A DNA stretch of 64,000 nucleotides from Ulva prolifera (taxonomy: Eukaryota; Chlorophyta; Ulvophyceae; Ulvales; Ulvaceae), in assembly GCA_023078555.1 (NCBI GenBank), contig CM041199.1:7073315-7137314 (forward strand). The letters run 5' to 3'. Below the pieces are notes generated by a model. The model saw only the letters and a program-made list of their open reading frames with translations. It ran no database searches and was not told where the DNA came from. Every line of letters starts with the position of its first letter. Position 1 is the stretch's first letter. Positions 46,898 through 57,890 of the stretch are shown piece after piece. The position numbers and the translations under genes are program-made.

Positions 46898-49800
46898 GTG
46901 CATCGTGTAGCTGTTGCTGTTGCGCATCCTAACCACCCAAGAGACTGCTGTGGAATGTTCCTGCAAAGTGGGGGACATGGGCATGTCTCCTCCCGCTCCG
47001 CTGCGGTCTCACGGACCGTTGCCTCAAGAACGGTGCACACTCTCGCTCCCGTCATTCGGACGCGCATCGGCGGACCTTCGCGCCAAATTATGTGCTACGT
47101 TCGTGCCACAAACAAGCACTACGGTGGAAGGAATTCAACCACAAAGCCCCAGAAAGGTGAGCTTGCACGTACGTGTTCACTGCACTTCTGCCTATGTGCA
47201 TCACCGCTCGAGCCCCAGATCGCCTGTGGCCGGCAGAGCAAGAGCCTCCGGTGAGTACGGAAAGTAGCATCTACTGATTTCTTTCGCAAGCATACATACA
47301 TGCGCGCTGCTCTTAGCATAATCCAGGCCTGCACAACTGCGGTCCCAGGTGGTCAGCCAGCTTGCTGCTGCACCAGGCACTCTGGAACACCAGATTTCAG
47401 TCTCACTGGAGTATGTAGGTGGTAGAGGCAAGTACAGGAGCTCCAAAGAGCCGCAGACCAAGTCCCTGCGAGAGTGCCTGAAGCAAGCAGAGGTAGTGCA
47501 TGATGCCGCAGCCAAGCGACCTGGGGCCCCGGGTTGGTGCATGCAGGCCTTCGCGGCCCTGCCTCGAGGGGCCATCCAGAGGTCTGACGTGGCCGCCTGC
47601 GGTCAGGCAATCACTAGCATCCTGTGCTGCGCTCAGAGCGATAGCTTTAACCAGAAGCCTACCCTGCTGTCCAACCTCGGCAAATTTATTCAAGCCCAGC
47701 CGCCTGTCCGCCAACACCTTCGTCGCGACCACGAGCTCCAGCAAAACATCTTCAGCCTTTTCGCCGTTGCTTCAACAGATCCACATTTGTTCTGCGACGC
47801 TATTGATGTGTCACAGCTGGCCACAGCGCAACTCAAGCTCAGCCTATACAGCAAAGATTTCTGGGCAAGGGTTGAGTGCTCAGGGCTGGATGGCTTGCCT
47901 GGGCGGCAATTCAGCAATGTGGTGTATGCCTGCGCGAAGCTCCATCAACAGCTTGGCGCGCCACGGCCATCAGTGACTCTTCAGCAGTGCGTGTGGCATG
48001 CTCTCCAGCGACACGACCATGAGATGCTTGGCCAGATGAACGCATTCGGTCTGTCAAATCTCTTGTGGTCATTTGCGACGCTGGGGCTGTCAGTCCCTGC
48101 TGACACGCATGATGCACTTCAGTCTGCCACCGTCCGGCTTGCTCCAGCCATGGTGCCACAGGATGTTGCCAACACCTGGTGGTCATTTGCAACGCTGGGG
48201 CTGTCGGTCCCAGCTGAGATGCATGATGGACTTCAGTCTGCCACCGTCCGGCTTGCTCCATTCATGGTACCACAGAATGTTGCCAATACCTGGTGGTCAT
48301 TTGCAACGCTGGGGCTGGCGGTCCCTGCTGAGACGCATGATGCACTCCAGTCTGCCACCGTCCGGCTTGCTCCAGCCATGGTGCCACAGGCTGTTGCCAA
48401 CATCTGGTGGTCATTTGCGACGCTGGGGCTGTCGGTCCCTGCTGAGACACATGACGCACTTCAGTCTGCCACCGTCCGGCTTGCTCCAGCCATGGTACCA
48501 CAGGATGTTACCAACATCTGGTTGTCATTTGCAAAGCTGGGGCTGTCAGTCCCTGCTGACACGCATGATGCACTTCAGTCTGCCACCGTCCGGCTTGCTC
48601 CGGCCATGCCGCCACAGGAGGTTGCCAACACCTGGTGGTCATTTGCAACGCTGGGGCTGTCGGTCCCAGCTGAGATGCATGATGCACTTCAGTCTGCCAC
48701 CGTCCGGCTTGCTCCATTCATGGTACCACAGAATGTTGCCAATACCTGGTGGTCATTTGCAACGCTGGGGCTGGCGGTCCCAGCTGAGATGCATGATGCA
48801 CTTCAGTCCGCCACCGTCCGGCTTGCTCCGGCCATGCCGCCACAGGAGGCTGCCAACATCCTGTGGGCGCTCGGTTTAAACTCATTGCAAGGTGAGATGC
48901 AGTGCGCGGACTGGCCACGGGCTGACAAGGCAATTGTGGAAACAGCAGCTCGGCTTTTGCAACTTTATAACGCTGATGAGGCGTTGGCGCCCAAGGAATT
49001 GTGCCAGGTGCGCCCTGATGTCCCCTCATAGGTTTGTCGGTGTACATAGCTGTCTGCGTCTCTGCGCCTCGTTGTCTGTGCCTGCACCTGATACAAAGTG
49101 AAGTGATCAGTGGCCGCTGCTGTACGTATATATAGCATGGATATCAATTATCGATAAGCAATTGTGGTGAGGCAATGCAACAACTACTAGTACTGCGGCT
49201 GTAGGTGCATGCAGTCTCAGAGCTTCTTAGCCTAGAGCGGCACCTGGGCCCAGAAGGCCTGCCCCTTCTACAGGACTGCAAGGCGGCGACCATTCAGCAT
49301 GTGGCTGGTGGGGCGCTTGATGGTTCTGGGCACGAGAGATCCATCGGTGCTTTGCATGTGGCTGTTCTGGAAGAACTCCAAAGCCTGCCAGAGGTGTCTG
49401 AATTCAAAATCACACCTGAGGTGCGCCAGCGTGGCGGCTATTGCGCTCATTCTGTGTTGTTTTTTAATCACCGCGCTGCAATGTGCCGATGCATACATGT
49501 CATGCATACGATCTTGTCAGCCTCGCTGTGCCACGCATGGAGGGTCGCAATGGCCATCCAGGCTCGCAATGGCCGCGGGTGACACATAGTCTAGTAAGCT
49601 GTGGTGTGCAGGCGGTCGTAGGTGATGGCTCGAGGCGGGTCGACATCCTGTTGCAGGGCTGCGGCGTGCGCATCGCCATCGAGGTCGATGGGCCCTGGCA
49701 CTACATCAAGGACGCCACCGGGCGGGCCGTGCGCGAGACAGGCAGCACCACCCTGCGCAACTGGCAGCTCCGCGAGTGGGGGTACGCCATACTGAGCGTG

Positions 49801-49983
49801 CCGGTGACAGACAAGTCGCCTGCGGAGCTGCGCAGCGCGGAGCACACAGCGTGGCTGCTGCGAGAGCTGCAGGCGCGTGGTGTGTGGTGTGACGGGTGCA
49901 ATAAGAAGCCACACCTAAACACCAAAGATAAACACATACGGTGCGGATCTTCCTTCTACAACAGCGTTGCGACCTTTGCATAG
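46898..49983 (+). CDS. OPR-repeat RAP-domain protein, copy 4 (extended C-terminus)
   Basis: Leader exon 46898-47156, mini-exon 47219-47250, repeat exon 47349-49007, exon 49205-49420, RAP exon 49612-49983; about 845 residues. Seven full 38-residue OPR repeats plus a terminal WALGL unit. RAP motifs: RRVDILLQG, IAIEVDGPWHY (Trp for the usual Ser), REWGYAILSVPV. In the other copies the protein stops right after LQARGV. Here the stop codon has changed and the frame runs on for 32 residues (WCDGCNKKPHL... to a TAG at 49981), adding several cysteines. Whether the tail is used is unknown. Likely organelle RNA factor. Confidence 0.8.
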
Positions 49984-50225
49984 TGTGAGATATGTTCTTG
50001 TGGCCCGAGCTCGTGTAGCTTCGTTACGCATGTTGTCTTCGTCTTCTCCTTCAGGTTCTCTTATTGCGCCCAAGCAGCCGAGACTGAGCGGGCCGCGGGA
50101 TGTGCAGGTGCAAGCTGCAGTGGCAGACTCCATGGTATCCGCGGCAAGTGCCGCTGCACGCCGGCGACCGTGCCTTAAGAGTGTCCAGCACGCCTGCCAG
50201 AGGCTGCACTGGGCGAAAGTATCTC
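49984..50225 (+). pseudogene. purL last-exon fragment, unit 5
   Basis: Only the final purL exon region remains (about 50101-50216, from GTGCAGGTGCAAGCTGCAGT to the ACTGGGCG end), closest to unit 3 (34950). The glutaminase exons have been lost from this unit. Confidence 0.7.
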
Positions 50226-53200
50226 AGGAGATATGAGTGTTGAGTACCGTGCTGTGACATGGAGTGAGCTGCCCCTGACGCGGTGTTGGGTTATTGTTCA
50301 ACGCGGCTGCTACCTACAGGGCGTCAGTTTATAGCGGCAGCGTGCAGGCTGGGGACTAGATGACCAGCTGATAGCACGTGATTTCAGAGCTTGGTGTCGG
50401 CCGTGCAATTCTGAGTTCTATGGATTCTTGGCTTTGTGATGGTGAGGCCAGAGGTCGCACCTGTGTGCCAGTTTTCACAGCCCAACACCGTGCTCCATGT
50501 TCAACTTCTTTGACATCAGTCCGGGATGCCAGGATTCTGATGACGTAAGCGTGGCACACGTGCTCAAGGGGACTGGATCCTACTCGAGACACATAGCATC
50601 ATGCGCCTGCATGCAAATGAGCGTGCGTGTGGCTACATACGAAACATGCCTAATATGTGGCTCAGCCACTTGTGCGTCGTGGATGCATGCTCCTCAGACA
50701 GGCACAGGGATGGCCACCGGTGCAGCACCACAATTGCGCTTGCTCTCAAGCAATCACCCCCGTTGCGGGACATGTTTCTCCCAAGTAAAGTAGACACTGT
50801 ATGGATCCTTGAAGAGTCCAATGAAGAGAACAGTGCAATGTGTCGGGCTTGGCATAAACACTGGACAAGACCAAGCATTTGCCCAGGCATACAGGTAGAG
50901 GGGCGTCGCTCGACAACTGATTGCTTGCGGCGGGCCTCGTATGTCAAATGCATGATCACTCATCACTCACAAATTACAAGCACGCCAACTCCGGCAAATC
51001 ACTATCTATTCTCTCTAGCAACTTGCTTTGAAGCCAGCAGCTACACCATCACATCAACCAAACCGGCACAACCTTATTCACATGTGCAGTGCGCACGGTC
51101 CCGATACCCTCACATCAACCACCCCACAGCATTCATCACTGCCCCATTCTGCGCGCTGACTGCCTGACACACCACAGCAACGGCAGCAAAGCAATCACCG
51201 CAGCCCGTCGCCATCGACGCCGCCGCCATGCTCCCTCACGCCCGCAGCCCGTCCCCACACCCTCCAGCTCTGCTCAGCCACCGTGGTCGTCCTCACACCC
51301 TCCGGGTCAGGACTTTCACCGACTCATGTGCAATTCCCATGTTCAAGCAACACATGCACGCACGTGCGCAGATGCATGGCCAGGGAGGCCCATGCTGCAG
51401 GTGCCTCACGACTCACATCACCATGGGGCTGGCATGGTGTTTAGTGGATCACGTAGCCGCTACTTAAAGGTCGTCCGGTAACAGTGGTAGCATGCAGTCT
51501 GGGCTAGATGATCTGTATATGTGGCTTCCGAGTGTGGATTAAGCCGTGCAGTTCTGAGTCTTGTGGAATCTGGGATGTGTGATGGTGAGGCCGGAGCGCA
51601 TGCTGGTGCTTGTACCTTAGTGCGGGCTTTATCAAAAGCGATCATGACTGCTGCATACAAAGGCCGTGGCCGAGCGGGACTCGTGATGTGTGGGTGGGGC
51701 AATGCCCAACGCACATGTGTTGACATCGTGCGTTGTCTGCTTCATGCATGTACATCATGCCTTCATGTGGTATGTATGGGCAGGTGTGGGTTACGCAGAC
51801 AATGCCGGAAGGGCCGGTAGCACCGCCAGGACAACGAGGAAGCACACGGACAACGCAAAGCACGCGCTCCAGGAGAGCGACAGCCACCTCGAATCCGACA
51901 GATGGGCAGGTGTGTGTGTTGGGGTGTTGGTTGTTACGCTTGTCAGCCTACGCTCTGGTTTCTACTTGTGCCAGCGGTATGATCAACGTAAGACTTCTTT
52001 GCTCTGTACAACTGCTCAGGGGTGGCGTGAACTGCCCGGCATGCTGGCTGTGGCTTGGGTGTATTGTGCTGAGTAGACGTCTGTGCTCTAGGGCTGCTGA
52101 CCGCTCCTGCTGTTTACCTCGCCTCCCTGTCTTTGCTGTCGCAGCCCTCCTTGGCAGAATCACGCTGTGAGCACCGCACGAGGCCCGGGCCGCCATACAC
52201 CAACAAACAGCCCCGCTCAGCCACCGCCGGGTGCAGAAAGGTCAGACTATGCCGCCCCAAGCTCCTGCACCCAAACGACCTCACCCGCAACAGAGCACAG
52301 CCGTGCTGCGCAACACGCAACACCCCAACGCCTCCGCACACAGCACGCTCGATCTCCCGTCCACCCCAAGGAGTGTCAAATCAACACAGCTACAGAGCTG
52401 GTGCTGGCATGTGTGAGCTGCAGACACCGATCACATCAACATCAAGCGCCACAGGATGATTTTTCTGCCAGGATCATTTGGTGGATGTAGGGACGCTGCA
52501 GTGTCTTGTGCACGCAGATCTCTCTGCCAGTAGGAATGAACCGCTACTGACTCTCGTCAAGGAACGTGAATCGGCGCGAATTGAACGCCAATAGTACAGC
52601 AACGCCAACCAACTGCAGAACGTTGTCCTGCGTAGTACTTGATCTGACATCTTACCTGCTCGGGAGCCAGAACGACTGAACATCGACGTCAAGCTGACCG
52701 GTTGACCGGTTGGGACTCGACTCGGGACAGTGCGCGTGCCAAGCCACTTCATCTACTGCCCCATGTAGACGGACCACATTCAGAATGCACATATAAACAT
52801 GATGATGCCTCTAGTTCGCGGTATGTGCGCCAGTGTCAGCTCGGCAGCTGCGGCGTTGCAACTTGCGAGTCTCTGCGGGAGCAAGCCATCTCTATAGACA
52901 CGGCGGTTGCCGTATCTGTCGGCATGATCACAGCGAGGATAGATCAGGGATGCGACTTGATATTTACGTGAGTCTGAACATCATTCAGCGGTGCCAGACT
53001 TCACAGAAAGATTAAGCTGCCAATGCACGTACGTGCAGGTTGGGCAGCCGTGCCACATACATGACATGCTGCGAGGAGATTTTGCAATGCAGTCTTCTTG
53101 TATTGGAAAGTGCTCATTAATTGCAGCAGGGCAGCAGAGTGGGGTGTTAGCAGTGTCTTCAGGCGAACAACACCATTCAAACACAGCATGCATGCACGCT

Positions 53201-53847
53201 CGCGGGGCTGGAACAGCGAGCATGTCATACATCCGATCTGACACATCATGTCGAGACTTGAGCGGGCATCCATCGTCGCACTGAAATAGAAAATCGGCAC
53301 ACGGTTGCAGCTGCCGAGCGCTCTTCCTTGAAAAACTTGAATGGCAATTCCGTGCCCAAGCACGAGGTCTAGAGAGAAGTCGTACATGAACGAGCATAAT
53401 ACGCCGTGAAAGCGTGTGAAAATCAGTAATCGTCGATGTCCCATGCATCGTCTCAGAAGCTGGTGCATCAGATAGACCATGCTTTCAAGGCGGTTTTCTG
53501 ACGCCAACGAGGACAGCTGCGAAGCTGGCAAAACCTAAAACGCACCATTTAGCAGAATTCTTCGGTTATTGTGCATTTCATTCGCAGTGGAGTTCCTATT
53601 TGTGGTAAGCCATCCTCTCGGCAACTGACACTTAGCGTGCAAGCACCCGCTGCAGCGCTCTGCTTGACCGTGCTTGCTGAGGTGCCACATCGGCTCAAAG
53701 TCAAATGGGCTTTCAGAGTGAGCAGACGCGCAACATCCAGATGCGTAATGTGTTTGGGCTATTCAGTCCAGCTCCTCGAGGTCAGACAGACGCTCTCCCT
53801 GCGCAGGCACACGTTCTGCAACGCCAAACGTTCGCAGGGCGACACGG
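50226..53847. other. Unit 5 spacer: purL 3' flank, kinase remnant, OPR upstream DNA
   Basis: 50.25-50.75 kb matches 35.1-35.6 kb. 50.95-51.32 kb is the kinase 3' end and flank, close to unit 3. 51.5-53.8 kb is the OPR upstream spacer with the CACATATAAA motif at 52788. The minus-strand frame 53001-53531 is the unit 5 version of the conserved small frame. No gene is recognised. Confidence 0.45.
51125..51320 (-). pseudogene. Kinase 3'-end remnant, unit 5
   Basis: Matches 36400-36600 and the parental kinase end at 13230-13400 (GCCTGACACACCACAGCAAC). The kinase domain is absent. Confidence 0.55.
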
Positions 53848-54259
53848 GTGCATCGTGTAGCTGTTGCTGTTGCGCATCCTCACCACCCAAGAGACCGCTT
53901 TGAAATGTTCTTGCAATGTGGGGGACGGGGGCATGTCGCCTCCCAATCCGCTGCGGTCTCAAGGACCGTTGCCACAAGAACGGTGCACACTCTCGCTCCC
54001 GTCATTCGGACGCGCAACAGCGGACCTTCGCGCCAAATTATGTGTTGCGTTCGTGCCACAACTAAGCGCTACGGTGGAAGGAATCCAACCACAAAGCCCC
54101 AGAAAGGTGAGCTTGCACATATGTGTTCACCGCACTCTGCCTATGACCGGCACTGCTCGAGCCGCAGATCGCCTGTAGCCGGCAGAGCAAGAGTCTCCGG
54201 TGAGTACGGAGAATAGCATCTACTGATTGCTTTCGCAAGCATACATACATGCACGCTGC

Positions 54260-57200
54260 GGACAAGCCGCAGCGCTAGTCTCTCCTCCCATTCAAGTCTG
54301 TTCACCCACATCCGAGGAATCCATCGCGACGGGCCGAGGCTGCCTACTGCGAAGCTGCACGAACTCAATGCCGCGTACTGCTCTCACTGTGGCATATTGG
54401 GCTCCACCAAGACCCCTAAGGCGCATAAATGTGTGGGAGGTCAGAACAGGAGCTTGAGGTCAGGTCACTGCGTGCTGCCCGCCACACATCCGGCCCGACA
54501 GCCCGCCCCAGCCCAACCCGCCCCAGCCCAGCCCATCCCTGCCCAGCCCGCCCCAGCCCAGCCCGCCCAGCCGCAGCCCGCCCAGCCGCAGCCTGCCCAG
54601 CCTGCCCAGCCGCACCCCCATCAGCCACCCCGTCACTTCACCGAAGCCCCCGCCGCCGCCCACAACACCGCCCAGCCCAGGCCCTCCCGGAAGGTCCCGG
54701 ACACCGTCCATCCGGAGTTCGGCGACGCAACGGCCGAGCTCCTCAGAGATTTCAACGATGCCAGCGACGCGTCAAACATCGACGGAGCACGACTGGCCCT
54801 GGGCCGCGTCCTCGACTTCCCTGGTAAGGTTCTGTCGCTGAAGGGAGGGGACGGCACGGCGCGCCGCGCTCGTTCATGCATCACGCTGTTCATGGACGGC
54901 GAGGAGCCCAGGCTGGCGGAGCCCACTCCGAGCCAGAAGCGCAGAATGAATCAGAACCAGGATCGCCGCCTGGCGGGCTCCGTCCACAGGTCACTGAGCG
55001 ACGGTAATGTCCGCAAAGGCGCGGAGAAAGTGGAGGCGCCGCCCATCGCCAGGTACACCCCGGAAGTGCATGAGGCGCTGCGGCACCTGCATCCCGCAGA
55101 AGCGCTCCCCCCCGACACCCAGCCCGCCGAGCCCGCGCCCCCGCTGCAAATCGACGAGGCGACGCTCCGCGCACTGCTCGACAAGCTGCCGAAGGGCAGC
55201 GGCCCAGGCCTGTCGGGGTGGACGTATGAGCACATCCGGGCTGCTGGCACGGCCTCCACGGCCGCATTCACGGAGATTCACCGCTTCGTGAACGCGGCCC
55301 TCGCCGGCCGGCTGCCACACCTCCCGCGCTTGCTGGACTGCCGCCTCCTCCCGCAGGAGAAGCCACAGGGAGGCGTCCGCCCTATTGCCATTGCAGAGAC
55401 GTGGCAGCGCCTGGTAAGCCTGTGCGCCATGACCCTGTGCAGTGGCCTGGGTGCCTCCCTCGCGCCGCTGCAGGTGGGGGTCGGGGTGCCAGGGGGCGCG
55501 CAGAACCTGGGCCATGCTGCGCGCGCCGTGCTGCAAGCGTGGGACGATGTCGTGCTTGTGCAGCTGGACTGGAAGAATGCATTCAACATGATGTCCCGTG
55601 CAGCCATCTTGGAGGCCGTTGCGTCTCACAAGCCTGCGCTGCTGCCCTTCGCCACCATGCTTTACAGGTTCCCCGCAAATCTCTACATCGAAGGCGCACC
55701 GCCCGGCACCGCTGCAATCACGTCGCAGCGCGGCGTGCGTCAAGGCGACCCCATCAGCCCGCTGCTCTTCGCCCTGGCCCTCCAGGGCCCCCTCCAGGCA
55801 GTGCAGGCCCAGCACCAGCCACCCGGGAGGGAGGTCACGGCCGCCCTCATGGCGTATCATGACGACTGCACCATCGCCGGGCAGCGCGTGGACGCCGCCG
55901 CCGCATTCCGTGCGCTGGTCTCGGCAGCAGAGCCCCTCGGGCTGGAGCCCCAGCTGCACAAGTGCACGGCCTACTCGCGCGACCCCCAGCATGCGGGATC
56001 CGTCGCGGCCGCGCTCGGCATAACGCATGCCACAGAGGGCACCGTCATCACCGGCACGCCCATCGGCACCCCGGCGTTCGAGTCGGCGCACGCGGAAGCG
56101 ACGGCCGACAAGGTGTGCGCCACCATCGAAAAGATGATGCGCTTGCCCCTGAAAGCGCAAGACCAGTTCTTGCTGCTCACGATGTCCTGCCAACGCCGTA
56201 TGCTGCACTACGCCAGGGCGGTGCCGTGGGCGCACATTTCCGATCACATGCGCCGGACGGAGGCGTCCGTCCTGGCTGCGGTGAATGAAATCATGCGCGT
56301 CCCGCGGGACGACACTCGTGCGGCCGCACAAGCCGTCCTTCCAGCGCGCCTCGGAGGCCTGGGCGTCACGTCCACGCCGCAGGAGGTCGCGGACGGAGCG
56401 TACCTCGCTGCAGCGGCGGTGAGCCAAAAGGCGTTCGCAGGAGGCCCCGAGTGCATGCAGCCGTACCGGGGGCCGCACGGGCAACAATTGCAGGAAACCT
56501 GGCAGGCCCTCAACGTCGCTCAGCAGCTCCATCCGGAGCTGCCCGGGCCGGCGAGCGGCGACACCATCGCCAAGGTGTTACCTGGTATGCAGCAGCGTAT
56601 CACTAAGTTGGTTGCCCTGCGCCGCCGGGCGGCTCTGCTTGCCAGCCATGACGTCGCCACGCTCGAGGGTGCATGCAACTTGGCACGGCTTCGCAGCTGT
56701 GCTTGCCGTGCAGCCACCCTTTGGTTGAGCACCCTGCCGCTCTCCCAGGCGCTGCGCATGACTGACATTGAGTTCATGCTGTGCATCAGGTATCTCCTGG
56801 GCATGTCCCCAGCCCCTCCCAATGCGGTCGGCTCGCGCTGCGAATGTGGCACTCTCATACAGCCGCATGATCTCGATCACGCGATGAATTGCACACACAA
56901 TGCGGGGACCTGGACTTCGCGCCACAATATCGTTGAAAAACAATGGCGCGAGATCGGGTCCCACGCGTGTGTGGCATCCACGCGCATCCCGCGCACAGCG
57001 CCGTTCGTCCGCGCGCGGCTCGCGGCCGCATCGAGGCAGATCCATGCTGGCCCGTTGGGCCCGACCCCCCCTGCTCCGCCCCAGCCCGCCTCCCAGGTCG
57101 CGGGCCCTTCGCGTGGGGCAGCCTTGCCCGCGGCGCCGATGCCTGCAGCCCCGCCGCCGCCGCCGACCGCGCGCGCGGACGAGGCGCCGGCACCTACGCC

Positions 57201-57831
57201 TGCTCCGGCCGCCGACGCCGATGCTGGACACAGCGCCCAGATGGGGCGCCACGCGCCAGACGCGGCGCAGGCTGCGGCCCTGGCGGCGGCGGGGGCGCCG
57301 GGTGGTCAGGATCCAGCGGGGCCTGGGGAGCAGGCCGCAGCCGCGCAGGCAACGGCGCTGGATGAGGTGTTCAGGGCAGTGGCCCAGGAGAAACTGGGGG
57401 ACATCATGTTTATGCCGCCGGGCGACCCTTTGTGCATAGGAGATGTGTCGGTTGTGAACCCCTGTGCTGGTTCCTATTGCGGCCGTGCGGCCCGCGAGGA
57501 CGGGGGTGCTGCGGAGACGCGGGACGTGCAGAAACGCACTGCTTATCGTTTGTACGACCCTGATGCGTATAGTTTCGTGCCGTTGTCGCATGAGACGCAT
57601 GGTCGCTTGGGGCGGCCTGCCATGAATCACTTGAATCGGCTGGCGGAGGTTGCGTCTCGGTGTGGTAAGGTGAACCGTGCTTTGTTTGTGACGAATGCTC
57701 TGCGCCGGTTGAGTGTGGCGTTGTGCAAGGGGAATGCTCTTGTGCTCCGTGCGGGGCTTCAATCTTTGGCTGGCATCACCGGCCGAGCTGTGGTACGTGC
57801 TCGTGCCCGGCCTAGTGCCATGACTGCGTGA
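54260..57831 (+). CDS. LINE polyprotein: zinc finger, reverse transcriptase, zinc knuckle, restriction-like endonuclease
   Basis: The frame is open from the element's 5' end to the TGA at 57829-57831, with no obvious start; from a TTG at 54397 it has 1144 residues. Order: an N-terminal finger (CSHC...HKC, 54379-54438); a Pro/Ala/Gln tract of PAQP repeats; reverse transcriptase from about 55200 (GVRPIAIAETW, LDWKNAFNMMSR, GVRQGDPISPLLF); a catalytic MAYHDDC box near 55850, where His replaces the usual residue before DD; a CxC...H...C knuckle near 56838; an Ala/Pro-rich linker; and a C-terminal nuclease (GDPLCIGDVSVVNP, a Lys in VQKRTAY, PLSHETHGRLGRPAMNHL). This layout is known from R2-like and other early-branching LINEs, which often target specific sites. 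It looks intact. Clade not assigned. Confidence 0.88.
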
Positions 57832-57890
57832 GTGGATTTGCGTGTGTATTCCTGGCAACGGCTCGCTGCCCGGCCTCTGTCCTTTGTAAC
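54260..57890 (+). mobile_element. LINE (non-LTR retrotransposon) with restriction-like endonuclease
   Basis: A 3.6-kb element in an intron of OPR copy 5, same strand. The 14-bp target duplication TACATGCACGCTGC lies at 54246-54259 and 57891-57904. There is no poly(A) tail; it ends CCTTTGTAAC. One open frame covers almost all of it. A 547-bp truncated relative lies at 30291. Confidence 0.9.
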
